From: Cladocopium goreaui
Lineage: Eukaryota > Sar > Dinophyceae > Suessiales > Symbiodiniaceae
DNA: 64,000 nt
Direction of reading: 5' to 3'
Assembly (NCBI GenBank): GCA_947184155.2
Contig: CAMXCT020000329.1
Span: forward strand, 104,017-168,016
Shown here: piece after piece, positions 11,501 to 22,160 of the stretch
How positions within the stretch are numbered: position 1 is the first letter of the stretch
How the letters are laid out: each line of letters opens with the position of its first letter
Notes under the pieces: generated by a model
Databases searched by the model: none
What the model was told of the DNA's origin: nothing
Seen by the model: the letters and a program-made list of their open reading frames with translations, nothing else
Translations under genes and position numbers: made by a program

Positions 11501-12469
11501 TGCATACCTTAAATAGGCGGCTATCGGTCCACGGGCATCTTGGGGCCAGTGGTTTGCTTATGGTTCTATACGACAATAGATGGAGCACCAAGGACCTAAG
11601 GAATGGGATCTCTTTCTGTGCCTGTTCACCAGGCATGGCCATCCATCACACGCACCAAATCTGACTACAATCTCACCTTGTCAACCTGTCAGCAGTCAAC
11701 CATCTTCTGATTGTAGCGAACTCAACTTTGGAGCAAGGCGACGAAGACAATGCAAAGACAACAAGTGAATTGCACATTGAATATGATGACTATGATGATG
11801 AATACGATGAGTATGATGAAGATGATGAAGATCTTATGATATTCTTGTCATTTCTTGTCTTGCCACTCAGAGAAGGCTTCTCATACCTTCCGCTGAAACA
11901 TATTGAAGTGCCAAGTCACAGAGTCATGAAGGACCTGGCGGTAGCGGGTCAGCGATGCACACGATGGCTGACATACTCAGCTGCTTTAGGTATTTTGGGT
12001 GCATAATCCCATAAATAAGCAGCACATACCAGCACCTAAAGCAACTTGGAGTTTTGGACAAAGTATCCTTGGTATGTTGATCGTTTTTGATACAGAACCA
12101 CTTTGTAAAAGGGGAAGAGGTATATATTATATTGTTTGTTGATTTGGACAGTTGTGTTGATTTTGTGTAGACCCATGTTTCGGAACCTCATGAGAAGAAA
12201 AAAAGGCTCTGATTATTCCCAAAGTGGCGATCAGGACCGGTGACTATGACCTTAAGAAACCATTGTCTGAGTGAGGGTACCCCTCAACTGACAAGCATGC
12301 AATTCAAGTCTCTTCTTGGTGCCTGTACCAATGGGGGATGTGATTGCGTACATGGTGCCATGGAAAAAGATGGAAAAAGTATTTGAACATGATACAACCT
12401 CCTAAACCTATGTAAAACTCCAATAGCAATGTTTAAGTCCCTTTTTTTACCTAGATGCCGCAGAATTTG

Positions 12470-12790
12470 CTGCCTTTTGTGAGGTGAAAGTTGGGTTTCT
12501 GGGCTGTGCCAACCCTCAGAGCCGCAGCTTGGGCCTTCTTGCCTTCGCATGAAGTGCACTTTGTCGCAGAGCCTGGGCTGCTTCCAGTTGAAAGACTGAA
12601 AATGGGGTGTAGATGAGGAACTGATGAGGAACTGATGTCCTCCCATTTGTGCGCCGAACTTGACAGGCGTGGGCTGTGGCAGGGTGGATTGACCGAGATC
12701 TGGCAGAACCAAGTCTTGATTTTGATCATTCGACACTGAGCCAATTTCGCAGGTATGTGGTGGGACAGTGTGCATTATTTTGACCAAAAA
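12470..12790 (-). CDS. Candidate exons of furin-like gene
   Basis: A 570-bp stop-free minus-strand stretch (12284-12853) includes HTCEIGSVSNDQNQDLVLPD. In another frame near 12560 it reads KCTSCEGKKAQAAALRVGTA. A donor candidate CTAG|GTAAAA lies near 12453. Which frame is used is unresolved. Confidence 0.35.
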
Positions 12791-13153
12791 TACAGTCCAA
12801 AAAATGTAGCTCATGCTCCTCAGCATGATTTCACCAGATTGAGCAAAGGGCATTTAATCATCTCCAAAACAACCTGCAGATAGGGTATCATCTCCACTCA
12901 CCTGTCGAAATGGTTATTTCCCACGGCTCCCCTGCGCATTCTTGGCAATGAGTGGTCCCAAAATTCACCCAAAACACCAGGAAAAGTCTGCGTAAGCAAC
13001 GGAAACCAAAATATTCGGGCATCTTCCGATTTTGGGAACACAAACATATCAGGTTGTATAGCTGTACTACCCCATACGAAACCTGTTGTTGGTAGATTGG
13101 TATAGGCGTAACTGTTAGACTGTTAGATTACTATTCGCAACTTCGGCCTCTAC

Positions 13154-13226
13154 CTTGCCACTGCAGCCAAGCTTCCCTCACAGCTTGCACATGGAGCACT
13201 ACAGTTCTGGCAAGCACCAGAGGCAG
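13154..13226 (-). CDS. Furin-like repeat exon
   Basis: Acceptor AAAG|CT at 13227 and donor AAG|GTAGAG at 13153. It encodes ASGACQNCSAPCASCEGSLA then AVA, 23 codons with two bases at each end. Spacing CxxCxxxCxxC. Confidence 0.65.
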
Positions 13227-13717
13227 CTTTAAACTTTCCTTCTGGACCTTAGAATGCTGGTGTTTGCTCATAGAAAGCGGGGAACCAAGTAGAAACCTGG
13301 AAGACACCGGCAATATAATATCTGCAAATGATGGCAAATGTATGCAAATGAGGTCTTTAAAATTCCGACATGTAGTGTCCCTGTAAACTCGGCAGTGACT
13401 TGCTGTTCTAGCCTCTCAACCCACTACAAACATCAATTTAAAAAAACTGAAAACAAGACTGCTGGTCCCACTACGAGCGTGATTTAGCCAGCCCAACCGG
13501 TTCAAAGCTCACACAGTATGGCTCTACACTTTCGTAAAAATTTTGGAGAACCTGGCCGTGTGTTTCTTCAGAGGTTGAGCAGGTTGAGATCCCACAGTCA
13601 CTGCTGGGTTGCTTTTCCCCAGGAAGACGTGACTATGAACAGGTCAAACGGTCCAAACAAAGGCAAGCACTCCGGTCACTTGAGGTCTGTTGATCCAGCA
13701 CCCTCAGGATCAAACAC

Positions 13718-13775
13718 TCGTCCACGCATTTGGAGCCATCGAGCACAGACTCTTCTCGACAGCTAGTGCAGTTGC
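13718..13775 (-). CDS. Furin-like half-repeat exon, copy B2 (58 bp)
   Basis: Acceptor GAG|GC at 13776 and donor GACGA|GTGTTT at 13717. It reads NCTSCREESVLDGSKCVD. Confidence 0.66.
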
Positions 13776-13947
13776 CTCAGCAATGGAAAGGACCATCTGA
13801 AGACAAACATCACTAGCAGTCTAGGTGGCCGAAACATGCTGAAACGGTTGGTTCGCATGAAGATCATGTTGCGACTGTTTCACTTCATGCTACTGTATGC
13901 ACGGTAACTGAATGTGAAACTTGAAAACCATCACGGTCGCATCATGC

Positions 13948-14005
13948 CACGTTGCTGGCAGAAGAACTACAGGTCGCGCAAGAGTCGTCACAAGAACGAC
14001 AAATC
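13948..14005 (-). CDS. Furin-like half-repeat exon, copy B1 (58 bp)
   Basis: Acceptor CCCAG|G at 14006 and GC donor GTG|GCATGA at 13947. It reads ICRSCDDSCATCSSSASNV. Nearly identical over its 3' half to copy A1. Confidence 0.68.
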
Positions 14006-14299
14006 CTGGGAAAGCGTTGCGTAAACTTCAAAGGGGGACTGTCAAATTGCTGCAAGTTTTCACACTACATAGACTGGATCCTGATGATCCTGCTGCTTTA
14101 GAGATTCGTGCTGAGCCATCGTAGCACTGTGAATCATTACAACTATAGCAGACGAAAAATAAAACATCCCTCAAAGCCAAGCTGAAAATGTTCGTAAATT
14201 TACTACCCTTTGTGAGCACAGTATCAGACAGTATTGAAATTATATTTATCGCATACCCAGGGTCATACCCACAACACAGCAAGAACCTTCATCATCCAC

Positions 14300-14885
14300 A
14301 CGAGAGCGGCAGCTCATCTGAGGGTGGCATGGCCGCTGAAAAGGCCTACAGAATGCCGAGGGTTCTATATCATGTGCTTACATTCTTCCCCATATCCTGC
14401 TACCGTATCGCACCCCTTGCTACCAAGACGCCTCTCTTTGTCAGGATATTTTCCCTTAAAACACTCTCCAAAGCACTTCATTTTACCATCTTCTCCCTTG
14501 TCCTAAGCAGAACAATAGCAAGAAGTTGGCGTTAGGCGTTAGGCATCGTTCAGTTTGGTGCAAAAACCAAACCTAAATGCCTAATGCACCGCATCATCAA
14601 CATGCAGCGGCCTTGCCTCCTCTGATCAGATTCAATGTCCAAATATGTCAAAATCACAAATAAGCCCTGACATTTGGCAGCCCTATAGTGACTTTGATAT
14701 CTTTGATTTTTCGAGAGTTCAAAGGTTTCAAAGCTTGCACCAAGTCTCGAGAAACTTGGGCGTGGGACAACTGAGACATTCAGTGGGGCCATTGCCTCAG
14801 TCGGAAGCCATTTCCTGTTGAAAATTGTGTCAACGATTGGGCTCGTTCAGCATTCTCTACGGACATCTCCCTCTCTCTCTCTCTG

Positions 14886-14937
<52 letters not shown>

Positions 14938-16350
14938 TCTCTCTGCTTCAATGTATCCGTATAACTTAGATCTATAGTACAGTAAACTTCCGAGCGATGC
15001 ACAGCCCGAGTCAATCAGCAAGTGCGCGATTCTAGTTCTACTTTGCGTGTTTAATCTGCTGAATTGCAAATCCCAGCAAAATGGTAGCAAGATGGCTGAG
15101 CCATGCTGAGCCAAAGTCATCGTGGTTGCAGATTTTAGTTTCTGCATGTTTTTGCTTTCAGGGGTGCCAAAAGTAGTGCTGTGGGCTGGGCATTCCTGGT
15201 ATGTCCTGGCTGCTGTTTCGCCGCGGGACTGATGTGCTTTGTGGTTCAGTGTTGCAAGCCACCTCTAGAAATAACCGTGCGAAGCATTTGGCTGGTTGCT
15301 GCCTTTTCCATCTTGCTCTTCCAGGCTAGATGCAACTCAATACGCAACTGTGGCCAAGCTGTATTTGACGCGAGTCATTTCCATCACGCAAGCACCATTG
15401 CTAGCCACGTGCCGTCACTCTGTGGCTTTCATTGTCACTGAACCAAAAAAGGTACCAGATTTGTCTATGCTGAGGATCTTGCACGCCAACGAGATGTTGC
15501 ATACTCCTCATACTTAAATATGATAATATGATATATAGTAGAGGCTTTCTCTCAACAGGAAACACTTCCATGTCAAAGAGATTGAGCCAGAGAGATTTGG
15601 TATATGTCTGAGCATTTGAATAACAACTCTATGGAATCGCTGGCTTGCTTGATGTCATGTTCATGTGCTTCCAGTTCTTCCAAGTTTTTTCACTTGCCAA
15701 CAACAAACCTGAGGCATCCTGAGGCCATGTCATCAACCCTCCGCCAAGTAGCAAGTCTTGCACATACTGTGACATGGTGCACAAACTCCGCCGTTGCCAT
15801 CCTGCAATGGGACAATCTGGGATAATCAACTGGTGTAATCATTGGGGGTAATGTTATGTTTCAAGTTCAGAATTGTTTAGATCATTTTAGATCACCAGTC
15901 TGCAAAAAAACATGAGGAAATAGAGGCCATCTGGTTCAATGGTCAACAAGAACATATTGAAGGACGGGACAAGTTGCATCTGCAGGTGCCATTGATGGTT
16001 GAAAAGTTTAGCCCCGTGCATCACGGCCCCGATTCATCCTGATCAAAGTGCCCAACCAGTCACCAGAAGCCCTTGTCTTCCCAGCTTCCGCTTTCTCTTC
16101 CCTATGTCCCGATGCCCAAACGCTTGCCTTGCGACTGTACTTGCCGTCAGGACATTCCTTGCACCCCAAGAACCCCATGAGCCCATTGCCGTGGGAGAGC
16201 TTGGGTCATGTGACAGTACGTGACCATTCTCAGATCAAAAGTTGCATACTCTCTGCATCCATTTCAGTGTCACTGTTGAGTTTAGAGCCCAAACTACCAG
16301 AGTACCAAAAACAGACTGCGAGTGCGAAGCAGAAAAAGTTGTTGCCTGAA
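14300..16350. other. Largest apparent intron or gap of the furin-like gene
   Basis: Between copies A2 and B1 no further exon could be phased. Plus-strand frames at 15181-15517 are open and partly hydrophobic but lack splice context or motifs. They are left unassigned. Confidence 0.4.
14870..14945. repeat. (CT)n microsatellite
   Basis: CTCTCTCT tract with periodic GTCT interruptions, in an intron of the furin-like gene. The Arg-Glu minus-strand frame across it is an artefact. Confidence 0.9.
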
Positions 16351-16360
16351 AATCCGTCAC

Positions 16361-16418
16361 TCCTCCACACACTTGGAGCCATGTAGAGCAGTTCCTGTCG
16401 GACAGCTCGTGCAATTGC
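16361..16418 (-). CDS. Furin-like half-repeat exon, copy A2 (58 bp)
   Basis: Acceptor GAG|GC at 16419 and donor GAGGA|GTGACG at 16360. It reads NCTSCPTGTALHGSKCVE. The apparent stop after it (TGA) falls inside the intron under this model. Pairs with 13718-13775. Confidence 0.68.
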
Positions 16419-16590
16419 CTCGACTGCTGAGATGGTTGAGAAAGAAACGCGACCCATATGGTCATGCTGGAGGCTATGCCTGATTGACATCACCAGCCTG
16501 GTTGGCTGGAAAAGAACCTGGTCAAATGTCACTATATGTCACTATCCAATTTGACGTGGTTGGTTGATCCATGCTTCAGTCGCTTCCGGC

Positions 16591-16648
16591 CATGTGGCTG
16601 GCAGAAGAACTACAGGTCGCGCAGGATTTATCGCAAGGGCCACAACTC
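16591..16648 (-). CDS. Furin-like half-repeat exon, copy A1 (58 bp)
   Basis: Acceptor CCAG|G at 16649 and GC donor ATG|GCCGGA at 16590. One base plus 19 codons, SCGPCDKSCATCSSSASHM. It pairs with the exon at 13948-14005, same length, phase and donor type. Confidence 0.68.
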
Positions 16649-16973
16649 CTGGCAGGAAGGTGCCGCAGGAACCATACTGCGGCATCTGTGGCATTGTAGG
16701 ATTTGCCAAGAGCAACCAAAGGTGCTCATTAGCAGCTTAAGAATTGGTTGAGTTTCCCGAATTCAGCGGCTTAAGAAAGCCTTGCCGTGGTGCAAAGTAT
16801 TGCTGGATTGTGCTGGACTCTTCTTTTTTGCCGTGGACTCCAGCAGCCAATGGAAACGAGGCAATTGCAATTCACAGCGCAGGAAAGGTTACATTGAAAG
16901 GGCTAAGAAGACTACTAAAAATGATAAAACTTGATGGAAGAGATATCCACCATATATGCATCTAAAAAGGCAC

Positions 16974-17057
16974 CTGCTCTTGCCATCTTCCCACTGTGCC
17001 AGATGTCCCCTCAGAAGTCCTTGTTTTCTCATCCGCAAATCTTCCCGCGGAGCAGCT
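16974..17057 (-). CDS. Cysteine-rich exon (SCSAGRFAD)
   Basis: Acceptor CTGCAG|AGC at 17058 and donor CAG|GTGCC at 16973, exactly 28 codons in phase 0. It begins SCSAGRFADEKTRTSEGTSG, the start typical of GCC2/GCC3-like and furin-like segments. Later cysteines expected for that family are missing, so it may be diverged. Confidence 0.5.
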
Positions 17058-17279
17058 CTGCAGGCACAGAGGTTGTTTTTTCCTTTCATCAATTTCCTCA
17101 GCTCTGGAGCAATTGTTGCACAAGGGCTAAAGTTGTTAAGCTTTTGTGGTGCAAATAAGAGGGCTACAGAAACTATGTCGAATCTAACCATCAATTAAGT
17201 TTAATTCACAATGTTCATACATTAAATTACATTTTGTTGCATGATGTCAGTTTGCATCTAATGGAAGCAGGGAGTTGAG

Positions 17280-17440
17280 GACACCATCCCATGAGACAAT
17301 TGAATGTTGAATAAAGTTGAATACCTTTCACATCTGCGCAAAAAGCAGAAGATTTGCCAACCCCTCCGAAACTACACGGGGAATGCTTGGGAAGCAATGA
17401 AGTAGTTGAGGGTGCACAGGTTCCAAGCGCTTTGCCAAGG
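17280..17440 (-). CDS. Candidate cysteine-containing exon of furin-like gene
   Basis: Open frame with ALGTCAPSTTSLLPKHSPC, then GGVGKSSAFCADVK, ending at a possible donor AAAG|GTATTC near 17310. Boundaries approximate. Confidence 0.35.
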
Positions 17441-17826
17441 AGCAAGAACTAAGGGCGGGCTGCAACTCAGACAGGAAGTCTTGCTGTCGCCTTGAGACGG
17501 CTGAAGAAGCATTGATTTGGTACTCTCAAAACCAACTCAAGTATTCTGCAATGAACAAAGTTTGTGAGCTTCAAAGCTCGGAAAACAATCTCGCAACATG
17601 GCTGCCATTTTCATATGTCGTTGCTACCTGTCTGCATCATGTCGGGTATATTAAAAACATAATAACACGTATACGTTCAACACTTCAAAAGACTTATATA
17701 ATTGATGTGTGTGCTTTCAAATTTAATCTCAAGTTGTTCGCAGCTGTTGGTTCATATTCTTGCCGCTCAACTTTCATCTCCATCCCATCATGTCAGATCA
17801 TTTAGCTCTCCCCCAAATGGCTAATC

Positions 17827-17886
17827 CTCTCCAAGCAGATCCCAGCAGCAAGTTTTGCACGTTGCCAAACATCCCATGCAAGCTCC
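17827..17886 (-). CDS. Furin-like repeat exon
   Basis: Acceptor TTCCAG|GGA at 17887, 20 codons, GACMGCLATCKTCCWDLLGE, then a possible GA donor (GAG|GATTAG) just before an in-frame TAG. The CxxCxxxCxxC spacing supports the frame. Confidence 0.55.
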
Positions 17887-18019
17887 CTGGAAATGTCCCT
17901 GCACAGGTGGGGCAGTGGGGTGAAAACAGCTTTGAAACAGAGCTTACTTCGACCACCAACTCCGAAGGTGCGAGGGACCAATCTTGGCATGACAAGGGTT
18001 GAGGCAGCCCCTGCCATGT

Positions 18020-18062
18020 AGTATGATATATAATATTATATATATATTATTTATATTATGCA
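18020..18062. repeat. (AT)n microsatellite
   Basis: TATATAATATTATATATATATT tract in an intron. Confidence 0.8.
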
Positions 18063-18243
18063 ATGGTTCCACAGTCCTGCACAAATGACAGTGACAGGTC
18101 GGTCGCCAGGATGGATACGAAGTGCGTGCTTATATTTTCTAAAAGATCGTGAGCTTTGGCGAATTATGCTAGCTACTAGCTAGGTTCAGGGCATTTCCAA
18201 AGCTCTGAAGCTCAGCCATTCTCCCATGACCCCCCAGACTTGC

Positions 18244-18333
18244 CTCCCCAGTATATGTTCCTTCAGGGCACTCCTCTACACAGCGACCTTTGAAAGCCGC
18301 CTTCCCAGTGGTCTTGTGACAGCCTGTCAGACA
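18244..18333 (-). CDS. Furin-like repeat exon with GC donor
   Basis: Acceptor TGGCAG|TGT at 18334 and donor GAG|GCAAGT at 18243. Exactly 30 codons, phase 0 at both ends: CLTGCHKTTGKAAFKG then RCVEECPEGTYTGE. GCAAGT is the usual sequence context of a functional GC donor. Confidence 0.7.
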
Positions 18334-18439
18334 CTGCCAGTTCTTGACCAAAATCTGTCACCACAGTAGGGGCGTCCTTAATGCAGTATACCGTATCTTT
18401 ACAATCAATATCTCAAGCTCTGGAGAATCAACTAAAATC

Positions 18440-18600
18440 GGACAAGCCACGGGTGCAGGTTGTAGCGTTCCCTTAGAATGCGTCGCAGGACGACATGTGC
18501 ATGTGTATGCAAACTCTTCTTCAACTGTGAATGGTCTTTTCTTGCTGCAAACCCTATTCATAAAGCTGCGCTTTGCCTGGTCTTCCGCCCATTCCCAGGA
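18440..18600 (-). CDS. Candidate cysteine-containing exon of furin-like gene
   Basis: An open stretch reads CSVSWEWAEDQAKRSFMNRV, then CSKKRPFTVEEEFAYTCTC. Ends are approximate; the frame runs on to 18358. Confidence 0.45.
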
Positions 18601-19953
18601 CACAGAGCATTGATTTGATCAAAGTTGCGTACGCAGGTCTTGCAAGGAAATTCACACTTTATGCAGCGTTTCTGCTTCTCCTGCTGGGGTCAATAGATGA
18701 AGTTTCGGATGCAATGCGCCTTTGTGGTCTCTAGTAAAGGTGGATAAAAATGGCATGCTGCGGCATGCTCTAAGCGAAGGCTGAACATCTGGTTTCACAA
18801 TCTATCAATTAAAAAAACTGGCCGCAAAACAGCAATCACTGGAATTCTCCCAAATGCAGCTATTCCACTCAGCACAAGTGGATCCTGGCTGACAAAATAG
18901 CCCGCTTCACAGGACTTGGATCGGCGGTGGCTGCTATAATGTCGGCATATATCATATGATCATATGTATCATGCGTTTCGGCAATGTCTTGCTAAAAATA
19001 TCATCCCTCGTTACTCTAAAAGTTGTTAACATCATTAACATCTGTTGATCATGGTCCGATGGTTGGGTTCTGAAAGTTTTTTCTTGTTGTTCCTGAAGTA
19101 AAATGGTCTGCGCTAAAAAAAGTCGCAATGAGGTATGTGACCTGTTTCATGGCAGTCCAAGCACATGACTGACTTAGCTCTGGATACTTGCGCAACATAT
19201 TTCAGAACATGACACCATAATTTTGCCTGTGAAAGATTTCTTCCAGGCAATCCCAGGCACACGTACACAACCTCCACGCTGATGTATGATAGGCAACTCT
19301 GGCTTGCCTTCCAGCATTTGGCGGCCCTATGCCCAACCACCAGTGGGGAAGTGCAGTGTTTCAAGGAACTATAAACCCATTCCAAGCCTGCACAACATGC
19401 GTGTTTTGTGTGGGGGTCCCTTGGGTGGGGTTGCAAAAATGTTGATGCACCCACTACGGCTACAGATGCTACAGATGGTATGGGTGGCGTGGTTTTGAGG
19501 CAGGGTGGTCACAATGTCACTTGAACATTCTTGCACTGCTCTATTGGTGGTGCTGATATTCACCAAAACTCACACACACACACTGGATACATTGGATACA
19601 TTGGATACATTGGATACTGCACTACGGCAGGGTGTTGTTGGGTTGGGGTGGCGATGATGTTCACTTGAACTTGCATTTGTTGCCTTGATGCTACGCTGCA
19701 GATGGGGAGGGCTTGGGGCACGGGTTGGGGTACTTGTCGGGTGGATTCGGCCGGATGGTGATAACATCTGGAGGTGGATGGAGGTGGACAGAAAGAGAGC
19801 CTCTTCACTCTTCAAAGAATCGGCACGGCTGCGCAGCATTCACGCAATCTGAAAGAATCTTTGAGACTCCAAAAGAGTGTTGCTGGCAACTTGTTTGGTC
19901 CAGTTACAGAACATGCGGTTGGCATCCTAACACTCTCCAGAAAACAAAGATAC

Positions 19954-20077
19954 CGAAAGCCCATTCCTTGCAGGCCAAGCTACAAACGGTGCAGTGGCTG
20001 CGTGCAGGGCCGTTGCATTCCGCGCAAGTTTTCCAGCATTTGTGGCACTTGCCGTTTTTTTCGAACTGTCCTGACTC
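19954..20077 (-). CDS. Furin-like repeat exon
   Basis: Acceptor CCAAG|GAG at 20078 and donor TTCG|GTATC at 19953. It has 41 codons plus one base. The core reads GKCHKCWKTCAECNGP, then ARSHCTVCSLACKEW, eight cysteines with classical furin-like spacing. Confidence 0.68.
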
Positions 20078-20355
20078 CTTGGTTGGTTGTAGCTTGGCAA
20101 GTTATAAAGCCGCAGAAGCCAGGAAAAATGGAAAAACAACAATATAATATATATATATATACAAAATCGCTATCTTTGCTCCCAGACTTTTAAAGGAATG
20201 AAACTTTCTTCGTCCAGCTTCTGGGATTGATTGATCGTGCTTAGAGGCATCGGAAAGATGTACTTCACTGTGGCTTCGTATGGCAATAGAGCTGGACGGA
20301 TGATCTAGCAGTCTAGAATTTCATTACCATATCATTCCGTATCACCGTATCACAC

Positions 20356-20452
20356 CTTATCACAAAGCCAAGCTGCACAAGGACCGGTGCTCGACACTGT
20401 GAAAGTCGCTGCATCATCTACAGACACCATGGAACGAAGGTTCTCTTCGGAC
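20356..20452 (-). CDS. Candidate exon of furin-like gene
   Basis: Acceptor CTTCAG|G at 20453 and strong donor AAG|GTGTGA at 20355. The translation includes SEENLRSMVSVDDAATFTVS and STGPCAAWLCDK. Confidence 0.5.
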
Positions 20453-20658
20453 CTGAAGCTGCCCAGGGTCTATTACATGCCAGGTGCGTGCTTTGTGGAT
20501 ACAGTGGAGCTTTTCAGCATGTATCAGTGCTGCTTTTGGAGGTCCTGGGCCCTGGGTATTTGACAGGAAACCTCAAGCTAACAAATGGATTGTGGACTAC
20601 TGAAAATGATCTTGGAGACTGGGCGACAAAATTGTAGAACTGTAGGTCCTCCTCAGAC

Positions 20659-20816
20659 CATCTGCGCATACCTGTATGACTCCTTGCTGAGATCTTTAGG
20701 AACGTCTAGATCACAGGGAGTAGAATTTGATAGAATTTGGAACTTTCCAAGAAAAGTTTGAGATGTCAAAATCATTTGACCTCCACCTGCTGATGCCCAG
20801 GGATCTACGATCAAGC
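20659..20816 (-). CDS. Candidate 5' exon of furin-like gene
   Basis: A pyrimidine-rich tract leads to acceptor GTCTCAG|GC at 20817, and a GT donor lies at 20658. The reading starts LIVDPWASAGGGQMILTSQT and later has STPCDLDVPKDL. No family recognised. The phase to the next exon does not fit unless a GC donor slightly upstream (TATGC|GCAG) is used. Confidence 0.5.
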
Positions 20817-21194
20817 CTGAGACATACAACACAAGGCTATACAATGCTAAAGCGACTGAGCTTTTTTGCTCCAAGGCCAAGCAGGTACGGAACTTCGTTG
20901 CAAGCATTGATTTGTAACGCTAGCATGTATGCAACGCTGATGAAACTGTTTCAATGTAGTGCGAGCCCTAAAGTGGACTTGCACAAATCAGAGAGTCCCG
21001 GGCAACAATTTTCCAGGTAGAAAGGAACGTTGACACAACCTGATGGCCTAGTTGATATGGAGATATGTTGCGGAGCTCGCCCATGAACCCGACTCTTTTG
21101 TTTGCATCACTGGCCTCCCATCTCGTCGCATCATGGACGATCCACTCTCTCCCTGGAGCCTGTAGAGAGCACCAAATGATACCAAATGCAGTAT

Positions 21195-21222
21195 TTGTGT
21201 GTGTGTGTGTTTGTGTGTGTGT
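21195..21222. repeat. (GT)n microsatellite
   Basis: GTGTGTGTGTTTGTGTGTG tract between the furin-like gene and the RCC1-like pseudogene. The rest of 20820-21360 shows nothing recognisable. Confidence 0.85.
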
Positions 21223-21363
21223 TTTGTTTGTTCTGCTTAGAAATTTGAAAAGGGACTTTATTGCCTAAGGCAGCAGTCCACAACACATGGATCCACAGTC
21301 AATGGTCCGGGAAGTGGATGCACAATTCTATGGAGGTTCAAGAACGTTTATAGCTACAGCATG

Positions 21364-22160
21364 CTACAAACTCAAAGACTTGTTTTTTGCATTTTTTTGC
21401 CGCAGGTCAATTCGCTGGCCAAGACTAGGACATTTCAAATACGCAAGCTGCTCTTGAACCGCTGAGCAGTCACCTCCACAGTCTGCGTCGCCCCAACGAG
21501 TGAGCCATCAGACAGGATCGCGGCCGCAATTTGTCGCACGTTCCTGAGCTGATCTTGAAGGGAGGAGCAATCACCACCTGGATGACCCCCGGCAACTACC
21601 GAACCATCCTCCAAAATGGCAGCAAATGCCAAACGTGAAGCCTGAATTTGCTGAACATTCTGCAGCTGATCTTGAATGGCAGAGCTGTCACCACCCCAAT
21701 CTTTATTGCCCCAGCTAATGACTTATCCATTGGCCAAGATCGCTGCAAAGGCACGTCCTGTGCCCTGAACTTGTTGCACGTTCTGGAGCTGATGTTCAAC
21801 CGGGGAGCAATCACTGCCACAGTCAGCATCATCCCAGGTAATGACCGTTCCATCTGCCAAGATTGCAGCAAAGGCACTATCGGTGGCCTCAACTTTTTGC
21901 GCTTTCTGCCTGGAGCTGTTCTTGAACCAAGGAGCAGTCACCACCGTGATTTGGATGGCCCCATGCAACGACCGATCCATCCGCCAAAATTGCGGCAAAC
22001 GCACGTCCTGTAGCATGATTTGATGAACGTTCTTGAGTTCGTGTTCCACAGGGGAGCAGTCACCACCGTTGTTTGGATGGCCCCAGGTAACCACCGATCC
22101 ATCAGCAAGCAAATGCAGTATCGGAGGCCCGAACTTGCTGCACGTTCTGGAGCCGGTCTT
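21364..22160 (-). pseudogene. RCC1-like repeat pseudogene
   Basis: Six units of about 42 residues of the type AFAAILADGSVVTWG, then xxGGDCSxVQxQLxNVQQI, the loop-strand signature of RCC1-like repeats. The reading frame is broken: an in-frame TAA replaces sense sequence after AAILANG (near 21730); about four bases are missing at LSDGSLV (near 21495); about four bases are extra near 21910; small indels also occur near 22020 and 22115. Between breaks the frame is well conserved and ends ...LRQKNAKNKSLSL at TAG 21364. I do not write a joined version. Introns cannot explain all breaks because they fall inside repeat units without AG or donor sites. Related intact exons lie at 55510-56212. Confidence 0.75.

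Larger units (their letters stand above)
10209..20816 (-). other. Gene locus: furin-like cysteine-rich membrane protein (partial model)
   Basis: Some 19 minus-strand exons are proposed between 20816 and 10209. At least nine carry the spacing of furin-like repeats, CxxCxxxCxxC then CxxC and CVEECPxGTY (examples: CGPCDKSCATCSSSAS; NCTSCPTGTALHGSKCVE; CVEECPEGTYTGE). Several are 58-bp exons each holding half a repeat. After the repeats come segments with hydrophobic helices (11160-10960 and 10400-10209), so the expected layout is an extracellular cysteine-rich region followed by membrane helices and a cytosolic tail. A surface or receptor-like role is inference. The true 5' end, the full exon set and whether every exon is still used are unknown. 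Confidence 0.6.

Noticed and set aside
11728..12006. Acidic Asp-Tyr-Glu plus-strand protein
   Set aside because: Its acidic part is a GATGA microsatellite, and the frame opposes the furin-like gene.
14857..15147. Arg-Glu-rich minus-strand protein
   Set aside because: Translation of a CT microsatellite.
19774..20193. 139-codon plus-strand frame with clustered cysteines
   Set aside because: Antisense shadow of the furin-like exon at 19954-20077; the minus strand has correct cysteine spacing and both splice sites.
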